DNA from: Sphingomonas sp.
GTDB lineage: Bacteria; Pseudomonadota; Alphaproteobacteria; Sphingomonadales; Sphingomonadaceae
Length of the DNA stretch: 34,164 nt
NCBI GenBank assembly: GCA_025356055.1
Contig: JANXUU010000119.1
Location: forward strand, 1 to 34,164
Reading direction: 5' to 3'
The translations under genes were made by a program, and so were the position numbers. The notes under the pieces were generated by a model, which saw only the letters and a list, made by a program, of their open reading frames with translations, was not told the origin of the DNA and did no database searches. Below, in pieces: positions 27,089 to 34,164 of this stretch. Each line of letters opens with the position of its first letter. Within the stretch, counting starts at the first letter, position 1.

Positions 27089-28593
27089 TGCGGTTCCTCA
27101 TTGCTCTCCTCGCCGGCGCGTTGTCGGCGTTTGCTTTCCAGCCGTTCGGGCTGTGGCCGCTGATGCCGCTCGCCTTCGCGCTGCTGGTCGGGCTGGTCGC
27201 GGATGCCTCCCGCATGCGGTCCGCGCTGATGCTCGGCTGGGGCTTTGGGCTCGGCCAGTTCTGCGTTGGCCTCAACTGGATCGCGACCAGCTTTACCTAT
27301 CAGGCAGCGATGCCCGCGTGGCTCGGCTGGCTCGCAGTGTTCCTCCTTTCGCTGTACCTCGCGGTGTATCCGATGCTCGCCACCGGGCTCGCGTGGCGAA
27401 TCGGACGGCGCCGGCCGATCGCGCTGGTCTTCGCGCTCGCGGCAGGCTGGATCGCGTGCGAATACCTCCGCGCCAGGATTTTCACGGGCTTTGCTTGGAA
27501 CCCGGTTGGCGTCGCCCTGGTCGACACCCCGCTGCGCCGCGCGTCGGGACTCATCGGCACCTACGGCCTGTCGGGACTCACCGTGCTGATCGGCGGCGCG
27601 TTCTGGCTCGGGATGCGCAGCATGCGCGACGCCGCGATCACCCTCACCGTCCCGCTCGCCGCCGGCCTCACGAGCCTCCTCCTGCTCCACGCCCCCGCCA
27701 CCCGCGGTGCAGTTGTTCGCATCGTTCAACCCAATATCGGCCAAGACAGCAAATGGCGCCCCGGCGCAGCGCAGTTCGCGGAAAGCCGCCTGATCACTCT
27801 GTCCGGAACCGCCACCGCCAAGCCGCGCCTGATCCTGTGGCCCGAAGCCGCGATCACTGCCCCGCTCGAGGACAACCGCACCGGCGCCGCGCCGCTCGTC
27901 GCCGAGCAGCGCAGCGCCATCGTCCGCGCGCTTGGTCCGCACGACCTGCTCCTTACCGGTGGGCTCGGCGTCCGCTCGAGCGACGGCCAGACCGCCGCCG
28001 GAGTGCGCAACAGCCTGTTCGTGTTCGCCCCGACAGGCCAGCTCCTGACCCGTTACGACAAGGCGCACCTCGTCCCTTACGGCGAATATCTCCCCATGCG
28101 CCCGATCCTGTCGAGCATCGGCCTGTCGCGTCTCGCCCCCGGCGACGTCGATTTCGACCCCGGTCCGGGTCCGCGCACATTGGACCTTCCCGGATTCGGC
28201 AAGATGGGTCTCCAGATCTGCTACGAGATCATCTTTTCAGGCGAAGTCGTCGACCGCCACGACCGCCCCGACTTTTTGTTCAATCCCTCGAACGACGCCT
28301 GGTTCGGGCGCTGGGGCCCGCCGCAGCATCTCGCCCAAGCTCGCCTTCGTGCTGCCGAGGAAGGACTGCCGGTCATCCGCTCGACCCCGACCGGGATCAG
28401 TGCGCTCGTCGATGCCGAAGGCTCGCTGCTCCAGTCGCTCGAGTGGCGCGAGCCGGGCGAGATCGACGCCCGCATTCCCGCCGCCCGCGCGCCCACTCCG
28501 TTCGCCGAATTGGGCAACTGGCTACCGCTACTGTTCGCGCTCGGGCTGTTTCTCGTCGGGCTGTGGCGGGGTCGCGAACCGATCAGCAAATGA
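27088..28593 (+). CDS. lnt: Lnt, apolipoprotein N-acyltransferase
   Basis: Attaches the third acyl chain to lipoproteins in the inner membrane. The 501 residues begin with several hydrophobic helices (LIALLAGALSAFAFQPFGLWPL and onward) and carry a C-terminal nitrilase fold with the complete triad Glu253 (WPEAAI), Lys325 (YDKAHLVP) and Cys378 (LQICYEIIF). A last helix (LLFALGLFLVGLW) re-enters the membrane. The ATG at 27088 overlaps the corC stop by one base. The frame also extends upstream into corC from 27013, but that part is a shadow. Its stop overlaps trmB by four bases. Confidence 0.97.
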   Translation: MRFLIALLAGALSAFAFQPFGLWPLMPLAFALLVGLVADASRMRSALMLGWGFGLGQFCVGLNWIATSFTYQAAMPAWLGWLAVFLLSLYLAVYPMLATGLAWRIGRRRPIALVFALAAGWIACEYLRARIFTGFAWNPVGVALVDTPLRRASGLIGTYGLSGLTVLIGGAFWLGMRSMRDAAITLTVPLAAGLTSLLLLHAPATRGAVVRIVQPNIGQDSKWRPGAAQFAESRLITLSGTATAKPRLILWPEAAITAPLEDNRTGAAPLVAEQRSAIVRALGPHDLLLTGGLGVRSSDGQTAAGVRNSLFVFAPTGQLLTRYDKAHLVPYGEYLPMRPILSSIGLSRLAPGDVDFDPGPGPRTLDLPGFGKMGLQICYEIIFSGEVVDRHDRPDFLFNPSNDAWFGRWGPPQHLAQARLRAAEEGLPVIRSTPTGISALVDAEGSLLQSLEWREPGEIDARIPAARAPTPFAELGNWLPLLFALGLFLVGLWRGREPISK

Positions 28594-29273
28594 CCGACCC
28601 ACTGACGATCAATCGGCTTTATGGCCGATCGACGGGACACAAGTTGCGCAAGGGACAGGCCGAACTGGTCGAGAACCTGCTCCCCGCCATCGCCGTCCCC
28701 GAGGAGGGTGAGGTCGGCGCGGATCGCCTGTTCGGTGATCAGCGCACGCTCCATTTGGAGATCGGCTTCGGCGGCGGTGAGCATCTCGCGCACCGCGCCG
28801 ATCTGCTCCCGGACCACGGCTTCATCGGCTGCGAGCCGTTCCTCAACGGGGTCGCCACCGCCCTCGCCCACGTCCGCGACCGGCGGCTAGCGAACGTCCG
28901 CCTACACATGGGCGACGCGCTTGAAGTCATCGCCCGCATTCCCGACGCGAGTTTGAGCTTCGTCTACCTGCTTCACCCCGACCCGTGGCCAAAGGCGCGC
29001 CATGCCAAGCGCCGCATGGTCAACGACGGCCCGCTCGGCCTCATCGCCGCCAAGCTCAAACCCGGCGGCGAATTCCGCCTCGCGACCGACCACCCGGTCT
29101 ATCTGGACTGGTCGCTGATGGTCATGCAGCGCCACGCCGGTACGTTCGAATGGCTCGGCGAAAAACCGTCAGACTTTCTCGCCCCCCCGAGCGGCTGGAT
29201 CGAAACCCGCTACGGCGCCAAGTCCCGCCGCGAGGGCCGCCAACCCTATTATTTTCGCTATCGGCGGACTTGA
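28590..29273 (+). CDS. trmB: TrmB, tRNA (guanine-N7-)-methyltransferase
   Basis: Methylates G46 of tRNA using SAM. The 227 residues include the SAM motif LEIGFGGGEHL and the family signature LLHPDPWPKARHAKRR, with the C-terminal RYGAKSRREGRQPYYFRY. Start is ATG 28590 overlapping the lnt stop (ATGA). A much longer frame running through lnt (from 27153) is not real upstream of this ATG. The end overlaps the 3' end of the convergent PQQ dehydrogenase by 16 bases, with no room for a terminator between them. Confidence 0.97.
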   Translation: MTDPLTINRLYGRSTGHKLRKGQAELVENLLPAIAVPEEGEVGADRLFGDQRTLHLEIGFGGGEHLAHRADLLPDHGFIGCEPFLNGVATALAHVRDRRLANVRLHMGDALEVIARIPDASLSFVYLLHPDPWPKARHAKRRMVNDGPLGLIAAKLKPGGEFRLATDHPVYLDWSLMVMQRHAGTFEWLGEKPSDFLAPPSGWIETRYGAKSRREGRQPYYFRYRRT

Positions 29274-30478
29274 TCGAGCCTCAGCAGCCTGGCGCCCGAA
29301 CCGTCCTCAAGGAGGAAGATGTCTCCGGCGGGTGACTGCGCCACCGCGCGAATACGGTTTTCCATCTCCCACTGGTCGGCTTTGGTTGCACTCTCACCGG
29401 AGAGATGCACGCGGATCAGCGCCTGCGCCGACAGCGCGGGGATGAACGCATCGCCCTTCCACTGCGGCCACTTGCCCCCGCGATAAATCATCAGTCCGCC
29501 GGGCGAGATCGACGGGTTCCACCACAGCTTGGGCGGCTCATAGCCATCGCCCGGCTTGTGGTCGGGAATGTCGGTGCCGTCGTAATTGCTGCCGTTCGAC
29601 GCATACGGCCAGCCATAGTTGCGGCCCGGCTTTATCAGGTTGATCTCGTCCCCGCCCTTCGGTCCATTTTCGCTCTCCCACAGCCGCCCGGCGGCGTCGA
29701 ACGCAAGGCCGTAGGGGTTGCGGTGGCCCGTGCTCCACGTTTCGGAAGGGGTTCGGTTTGCGCCCAGCCAGGTGAAGGCCCGCCCCGCCGCGCTCCTCGC
29801 CGCACCGGTATTTTCAGGCGGGGACGTAATGGTCGTGGTCGCCGCGCCGACCTTGTTCGCCCAGGGATTGCCCGCTGCAGGCTGGCCATCAAGGGTGAGG
29901 TGCAGGATCTTGCCGAGCGGCTGGTTCGCGTCTTGCGCCGGGGTGAAGCGCTGCCGCTCGCCCGAGGTCAGGAACAGCGACTGACCGTCGGGGGCAAAGG
30001 CAATCACCGCGCCATATTGCCCGCCCTTGCCGCCCTGCGGGTCGTGCCACAGCACGCGCACCCCGGTCAGCCGCAAGCCGTCCGCCGCGAGCGCGCCGCG
30101 CGCCATCGCCAACCCGCCACCGCCGGCCGCACTGGCTTCGGAATAAGTGAGGTATATCAGCCGGTCACGCGCGAACCCCGGCGACAGCGCAACATCGAGC
30201 AGTCCGCCCTGCCCACCGGGCTTGACCGCGGGAACTCCCGCGACTTCAGCATTCGCCTTTCCTGCGCGCCACCATTTGAGGTGCCCCGCCTTTTCGGTGA
30301 CAAGCGCCGAGCCATCGGGAAGGAAGGCCATTGCGAATGGCTCGTCGAATTTCGCCAGCTCGGTCGTGACGAACGGCATGGTCGAAATGCCCTTGCTGGC
30401 GGCCTCGCTCGCCGGACCCGAGGAGCAGGCAGCAAGCGCGCTACCGAGGATAAGCGCTTGTATTAAAGTCGATCGCAT
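29258..30478 (-). CDS. PQQ-dependent sugar dehydrogenase, lipoprotein
   Basis: A soluble-type glucose/sorbosone dehydrogenase family member anchored as a lipoprotein. The N-terminus has a lipobox LGSALAAC (Cys18) followed by a Ser/Ala-rich spacer. The beta-propeller shows GGQGGLLDVALSPGFA, TGHRNPYGLAFD and SENGPKGGDEINLIKPGRNYGWP, which are characteristic of this family, for 406 residues in all. Its likely role is periplasmic oxidation of sugars or alcohols with PQQ; the true substrate is unknown, and no PQQ synthesis genes are nearby. It converges on trmB (16-base overlap) and is divergent from the polyketide synthase with only 36 bases between starts. Confidence 0.92.
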   Translation of the reverse strand: MRSTLIQALILGSALAACSSGPASEAASKGISTMPFVTTELAKFDEPFAMAFLPDGSALVTEKAGHLKWWRAGKANAEVAGVPAVKPGGQGGLLDVALSPGFARDRLIYLTYSEASAAGGGGLAMARGALAADGLRLTGVRVLWHDPQGGKGGQYGAVIAFAPDGQSLFLTSGERQRFTPAQDANQPLGKILHLTLDGQPAAGNPWANKVGAATTTITSPPENTGAARSAAGRAFTWLGANRTPSETWSTGHRNPYGLAFDAAGRLWESENGPKGGDEINLIKPGRNYGWPYASNGSNYDGTDIPDHKPGDGYEPPKLWWNPSISPGGLMIYRGGKWPQWKGDAFIPALSAQALIRVHLSGESATKADQWEMENRIRAVAQSPAGDIFLLEDGSGARLLRLDQVRR

Positions 30479-30514
30479 CCAATGTCCGTCCTCGGCCGTT
30501 AATCCTACGGTCCC

Positions 30515-31576
30515 TTGAAAGTTCGTTCCCTGACCGCTTCGCTTCTCTCGCTCGCGACCGCTTCGCCACCCTATCCTGTCAGCCAGGCGGGGGCAAAGGC
30601 TACCGGCCGCGCGTTGTTCGCGGGCCGCAAGGCGCTGTTCGATCGTCTGTCAGGAGTGTTCGACAATGCCGGGATCGACGAGCGCCAGCTGGTCGCGCCT
30701 CTGCAATGGTATGGCGAGAACCATGGCTGGGGTGAGCGCAACAAGACCTATCTCGCCGCTGCCGACACTTTGTTCGTCGATTCCGCGCGTCAGGCGATCG
30801 AGCGCGCCGGGTTAAAGCCCGCCGACATCGACGGGGTCGTCGCGGTCTCGACGACGGGCATCGCTACCCCGAGCCTCGACGCGCGCAACGCCCAGGCGCT
30901 AGGTCTTCGCCCCGACGTCCGCCGAGTGCCGATCTTTGGCCTCGGCTGCGCTGGCGGAGTCTCGGGCCTTGCCACCGCCGCGCGCCTCGCCGCCGCCGAG
31001 CCCGGGACGCGCTGGCTGTTCGTCACCGTCGAGACCTGCTCGATCTCGATCCGCCTCGACAGCGACGACCCCGCCGCGATCGTCGCCACCGCCCTGTTTG
31101 GCGACGGCGCAGCGGCCGCGGTAATCTCAACCCAGGGCGCCGCGCTCGCCCACGTCGAGGGATCGGGCGAACGGCTGTGGCCCGGCACGCTCGAAATCAT
31201 GGGCTGGCGCGTCGAGGACCCCGGCCTTGCGGTCGTGTTCGACCGCGCTATCCCGCCGTTCCTCGAGAACAACCTGCGCGAAGGCCTCGACGCGATCCTC
31301 GACGGACTGGGGCTGAGCTTCGCCGATATCGACCGATTGTGCAGCCACCCCGGCGGCGCCAAGGTGCTGACCGCGATGGAAAGCGCACTGGGCTTGCAGA
31401 CCGGCACGCTTGACCTTGAGCGCACTGTGCTCCGCGAGCATGGCAACATGTCGGCCCCGACGGTACTGTTCGTGCTCCAGCAGCTGCTCGAGCGCGGGCT
31501 TCCGAGCCGCACGCTGATGACCGCATTGGGGCCGGGCTTCACGCTCGCTGCCCTGTCGCTTCGGCGGCCGTCCTGA
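30515..31576 (+). CDS. Type III polyketide synthase (chalcone/stilbene synthase family)
   Basis: Condenses an acyl-CoA starter with malonyl-CoA units to a pyrone, resorcinol or similar polyketide in the cytosol. The 353 residues hold the whole catalytic set: Cys145 (GLGCAGG), His278 (SHPGG) and Asn311 (HGNMSAPT), with the N-terminal LLSLATASPPYPVSQ and the C-terminal LMTALGPGFT of the family. The TTG at 30515 is the only reasonable start: there is no in-frame ATG before the conserved region, and the family N-terminus begins directly after it. It is followed by an ICMT-like methyltransferase, starting near its stop, and is divergent from the PQQ dehydrogenase. In Bacillus the same two-gene pair (bpsA-bpsB) makes methylated alkylpyrones. 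Confidence 0.95.
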   Translation: MKVRSLTASLLSLATASPPYPVSQAGAKATGRALFAGRKALFDRLSGVFDNAGIDERQLVAPLQWYGENHGWGERNKTYLAAADTLFVDSARQAIERAGLKPADIDGVVAVSTTGIATPSLDARNAQALGLRPDVRRVPIFGLGCAGGVSGLATAARLAAAEPGTRWLFVTVETCSISIRLDSDDPAAIVATALFGDGAAAAVISTQGAALAHVEGSGERLWPGTLEIMGWRVEDPGLAVVFDRAIPPFLENNLREGLDAILDGLGLSFADIDRLCSHPGGAKVLTAMESALGLQTGTLDLERTVLREHGNMSAPTVLFVLQQLLERGLPSRTLMTALGPGFTLAALSLRRPS

Positions 31577-31581
31577 TCACG

Positions 31582-32085
31582 TTGTTCGGCCCCGGCCCGC
31601 TGTGGCCAGCGATCGCCATCCTCGGCTTCATCACGCTGCAGCGGGCAAGCGAGCTGCCGGTCGCCCGCGCCAACACGAAACGGCTGATCGAGCGCGGTGC
31701 TCACGAGGTCGCTCCCGGTCATTATCCGTTGATCGTCGCGGTCCATGCGCTGTGGCTCGCCGCGCTGTGGCTTCAGGCACCGGGCCGCCCGGTCCACCTC
31801 TCGTTCCTCGTGCTGTTCGTCCTGCTTGAAGGCCTGCGCATCTGGACCTTGCGCACGCTCGGCGCGCGCTGGACGACTCGGATCATCGTCATGCCGGGAG
31901 AGAAACTGGTCGCGCGCGGTCCGTACCGCTTCGTCAATCATCCCAACTATCTCGTCGTCATTGGCGAGATTGCTGTCGTGCCGCTGATCTTCGGCCTCGG
32001 GCTCACTTCACTGATCTTCACGATCCTCAACGCGATCGTGCTGACCATCCGGATTCGCGCGGAAGGGCGCGCGCTCCGGAGCTAG
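31582..32085 (+). CDS. ICMT-family integral membrane methyltransferase (YpbQ/BpsB-like)
   Basis: A membrane methyltransferase of the isoprenylcysteine carboxyl methyltransferase superfamily. The 167 residues show four hydrophobic helices (for example ILGFITLQRASELP, VHALWLAALWL, LSFLVLFVLLEGLRIW, IGEIAVVPLIFGLGLTSLIF), with the family signature GPYRFVNHPNYLVVIGE. B. subtilis BpsB methylates alkylpyrones made by the adjacent BpsA, a close parallel to this arrangement. Start is TTG 31582, six bases after the polyketide synthase stop; a CTG at 31573 overlapping that stop is an alternative. Cotranscription with the synthase is very likely. Substrate is inferred from neighbours, not shown. Confidence 0.88.
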   Translation: MFGPGPLWPAIAILGFITLQRASELPVARANTKRLIERGAHEVAPGHYPLIVAVHALWLAALWLQAPGRPVHLSFLVLFVLLEGLRIWTLRTLGARWTTRIIVMPGEKLVARGPYRFVNHPNYLVVIGEIAVVPLIFGLGLTSLIFTILNAIVLTIRIRAEGRALRS

Positions 32086-32089
32086 GCGC

Positions 32090-32118
32090 TTGCGGAGCGG
32101 GCGCGATCCGCCTATATC
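32090..32118 (+). promoter_or_regulatory. Candidate promoter for the rimP-nusA operon
   Basis: TTGCGG (32090-32095) and TATATC (32113-32118) are 17 bases apart, giving a leader of about 80 bases before rimP. The leader contains a short inverted repeat (CTGGGT with ACCCGG, 32151-32174), which may be a folded element. Confidence 0.45.
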
Positions 32119-32207
32119 ATTGTCACTCCTCGACATCGCCGGATGCTGAGGCTGGGTTCCACCGGGACCCGGCGCCGAGTTCGCTTAGCTTTCGTTCAGG
32201 ACAAGAA

Positions 32208-32744
32208 TTGGCCGATATCGCCGCCATCACTTCACTTATCACCCCCGCGGTCGAAGACCTTGGGCTTAGCCTCGTGCGCGTGGTCATGATCGGCGGGGCC
32301 TCGGACCCGACGCTGCAGGTGATGGCCGAGAAGGCTTCGACCCGCCAGCTTGAGCTTAGCGACTGCGAAGCCCTGTCGCGCCGCATCTCCGAGATCATCG
32401 ACGCCGAGGAAGAAGCCGGCCGCGACCCGGTCGAAGGTGCCTACCGGCTCGAAGTGTCGTCGCCCGGAATCGACCGCCCGCTGACCCGCCCGTCCGACTA
32501 TGCCGACTGGGCGGGCCACGAAGTCCGCGTCAAATTCATCGAACCGCAGGACGGCGCCAAGCAGGTCAGCGGGATCATCGACGGGATCGACGGCGACACC
32601 GTCACGATTTCCAGCCCCAAGGGGTCACGCGTCTTTCCCTTCTCGTCGATCGCCGCGGCAAAATTGCTGCTGACCGACAAGCTCATCAACGCCACCGCGC
32701 CGCTCAGCACCGACGGCGCAGACACGATAAAGACGGAGAGTTAG
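32208..32744 (+). CDS. rimP: RimP, ribosome maturation factor
   Basis: Assists 30S subunit maturation. The 178 residues match the two-domain family: an N-terminal alpha/beta domain (ITPAVEDLGLSLVRV) and a core VSSPGIDRPLTRPSDYADWAGHEVRV, then a C-terminal SH3-like domain with VFPFSSIAAAKLLL. Start is TTG 32208 with AGGACAAG as ribosome site; no ATG precedes it. It is separated from nusA by four bases, the common rimP-nusA-infB arrangement. Confidence 0.95.
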   Translation: MADIAAITSLITPAVEDLGLSLVRVVMIGGASDPTLQVMAEKASTRQLELSDCEALSRRISEIIDAEEEAGRDPVEGAYRLEVSSPGIDRPLTRPSDYADWAGHEVRVKFIEPQDGAKQVSGIIDGIDGDTVTISSPKGSRVFPFSSIAAAKLLLTDKLINATAPLSTDGADTIKTES

Positions 32745-32748
32745 ACCA

Positions 32749-34164
32749 ATGGCAACTGTCGCCCCGCCGACCGCCGGCCCCAGCGCCAACAAGGCCGAAC
32801 TGATCGCCATCGCCGATGCGGTGGCGAAGGAGAAGCTGATCGACCGCGCCATCGTCATCGAGGCGATGGAAGACGCGATCCAGCGCGCCGCCCGCTCACG
32901 CTATGGCGCCGAGAACGACATCCGCGCCAAGCTCGACCCGACTTCCGGCGACCTGCGCCTGTGGCGCGTCGTCGAAGTGGTCGAGGAGGTCGACGATTAT
33001 TTCAAGCAGGTCGACCTGAAGGGCGCGACGAAGCTCCAGGCCGACGCCTCGGTCGGTGATTTCATCGTCGATCCGCTGCCCCCGATCGAGTTCGGCCGCA
33101 TCGCCGCCCAGGCCGCCAAGCAGGTCATCTTCCAGAAGGTCCGCGACGCCGAGCGCGACCGCCAGTATGAAGAGTTCAAGGAGCGCGGCGGCGAGATCAT
33201 CACCGGCGTCGTCAAGCGCGTCGAGTTCGGCCACGTCGTCGTCGACTTGGGCCGCGCCGAGGGCGTCATTCGCCGCGACCAGCAGATTCCGCGCGAAATG
33301 GTCCGCGTCGGCGACCGTATCCGCAGCCTGATCCTGCGCGTCGCCCGCGAAGTGCGCGGACCGCAGATCTTCCTGTCCCGCGCCCACCCCGACTTCATGA
33401 AAAAGCTGTTCGCGCAGGAAGTCCCCGAAATCTACGACGGCATCATCGAGATCAAGGCCGCCGCCCGTGACCCGGGCAGCCGCGCCAAGATCGGCGTCAT
33501 CAGCTATGACAGCTCGATCGACCCGGTCGGCGCCTGCGTCGGCATGAAGGGCAGCCGCGTGCAGGCGGTCGTCCAGGAAATGCAGGGCGAGAAGATCGAC
33601 ATCATCCCGTGGAGCGAGGATCTGGCGACCTTCGTCGTCAACGCGCTGCAGCCGGCGACCGTCGCGCGCGTCGTGATTGACGAGGAAGAGAATCGCATCG
33701 AGGTGGTCGTTCCCGACGACCAGCTTAGTCTTGCGATCGGCCGCCGCGGGCAGAACGTCCGCCTCGCCAGCCAGTTGACCAATTCGCAGATCGACATCCT
33801 CACCGAGGCCGATGCGAGCGAGAAGCGCCAGCGCGAATTCATCGAGCGTTCGACGCTGTTCCAGCAGGACCTCGACGTCGACGAGACCCTCGCTCAGCTG
33901 CTCGTCGCCGAAGGCTTCACCAGCCTTGAGGAAGTCGCCTATGTCGAGAGCGACGAAATCGCCTCGATCGAAGGTCTCGACGACGAGATCGCCGGCGAAC
34001 TTCAGAACCGAGCCGCCGAAGCGCTCGAACGCCGCGAAGCCGCGTCGCGCGAGCAGCGCCGTACCCTTGGCGTCGACGATGCGCTGGCCGAGCTGCCGCA
34101 CATGACCGAAGTGATGCTGGTCGTGCTGGGCAAGGCCAATATCCGCACGCTCGACGATCTTGCC
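32749..34164 (+). CDS. nusA: NusA, transcription termination/antitermination factor (C-terminus cut by window)
   Basis: RNA polymerase accessory factor for pausing, termination and antitermination. I translated this frame directly: ATG at 32749, 472 codons in frame to the window end. It shows the N-terminal RNAP-binding domain (VAKEKLIDRAIVIEAMEDAIQ), the S1 domain (EIITGVVKRVEFGHVVVDLG), two KH domains (VGACVGMKGSRVQAVV and LSLAIGRRGQNVRLA), and helix-hairpin-helix acidic repeats (FTSLEEVAYV, IEGLDDEIA) beginning at about 385. It continues past the right edge. The ATG is four bases after the rimP stop, with GGAG upstream. Confidence 0.97.
   Translation, partial: MATVAPPTAGPSANKAELIAIADAVAKEKLIDRAIVIEAMEDAIQRAARSRYGAENDIRAKLDPTSGDLRLWRVVEVVEEVDDYFKQVDLKGATKLQADASVGDFIVDPLPPIEFGRIAAQAAKQVIFQKVRDAERDRQYEEFKERGGEIITGVVKRVEFGHVVVDLGRAEGVIRRDQQIPREMVRVGDRIRSLILRVAREVRGPQIFLSRAHPDFMKKLFAQEVPEIYDGIIEIKAAARDPGSRAKIGVISYDSSIDPVGACVGMKGSRVQAVVQEMQGEKIDIIPWSEDLATFVVNALQPATVARVVIDEEENRIEVVVPDDQLSLAIGRRGQNVRLASQLTNSQIDILTEADASEKRQREFIERSTLFQQDLDVDETLAQLLVAEGFTSLEEVAYVESDEIASIEGLDDEIAGELQNRAAEALERREAASREQRRTLGVDDALAELPHMTEVMLVVLGKANIRTLDDLA

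Noticed and set aside
26302-28068. Minus-strand frame of 588 codons opposite corC and lnt
   Set aside because: Fully overlaps two well-supported genes, with repetitive Arg/Gly/Ser composition and no recognisable motif.
27153-28589. Plus-strand frame continuing upstream of trmB through lnt
   Set aside because: Overlaps lnt in another frame. Family homology starts only at the trmB ATG at 28590.

Overview
The window reads as ordinary chromosome of a high-GC alphaproteobacterium, most likely a sphingomonad (inference). The signs are a MucR/Ros one-finger regulator, a Fur that lacks the usual Cys-x2-Cys pairs, a DUF1013/TrcR protein, a GAAC-N7-GAAC LexA box before uvrA, and core-gene order typical of the class. 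Two genes run off the ends: queA on the left (C-terminus missing) and nusA on the right (C-terminus missing). No tRNA, rRNA, insertion sequence, prophage or CRISPR array was seen, and no gene-free stretch exceeds 300 bases.

Left block, minus strand (1-4075): trcR, xseB, ispA, coaD, an exported cyclophilin-type PPIase and queA lie head to tail, several joined by TGATG or longer overlaps. A zinc-free quinone oxidoreductase (4223-5221) sits upstream and ends at a clear intrinsic terminator. Divergent to it are a DUF1192 protein and clpA.

Middle block (8207-14603): an exported alpha/beta hydrolase, an exported S9 peptidase, an exported M28 aminopeptidase and a cytosolic glutathione transferase run on the plus strand and look like a peptide and ester scavenging set. 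A BI-1 family membrane protein faces them, with its own promoter and a terminator shared in the convergent gap. uvrA follows, under an SOS box. After uvrA comes a visibly AT-richer island with a tail-anchored CBS-pair protein, then a 3-hydroxyisobutyrate dehydrogenase.

Right block, plus strand (19660-29273): an Nfu-type Fe-S carrier, tsaB (apparently CTG start), rimI, mucR, fur, a PlsC acyltransferase, miaB, phoH, ybeY, corC, lnt and trmB. This is a long translation, tRNA-modification and envelope super-operon with tight start/stop overlaps. metK, often found between lnt and trmB in relatives, is missing here. Between trmB and the rimP-nusA operon sit three accessory genes: a lipoprotein PQQ-type sugar dehydrogenase (minus strand), a type III polyketide synthase and an ICMT-family membrane methyltransferase. 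The last two resemble the BpsA/BpsB alkylpyrone pair of Bacillus and are the best candidate for specialised metabolism in the window.

No radically new system is evident. The most interesting items are the polyketide/methyltransferase pair, the AT-rich CBS-anchor island, a possible leader peptide coupled to phoH, a probable leaderless miaB mRNA, the CTG start of tsaB, and unexplained repeats and palindromes after clpA.
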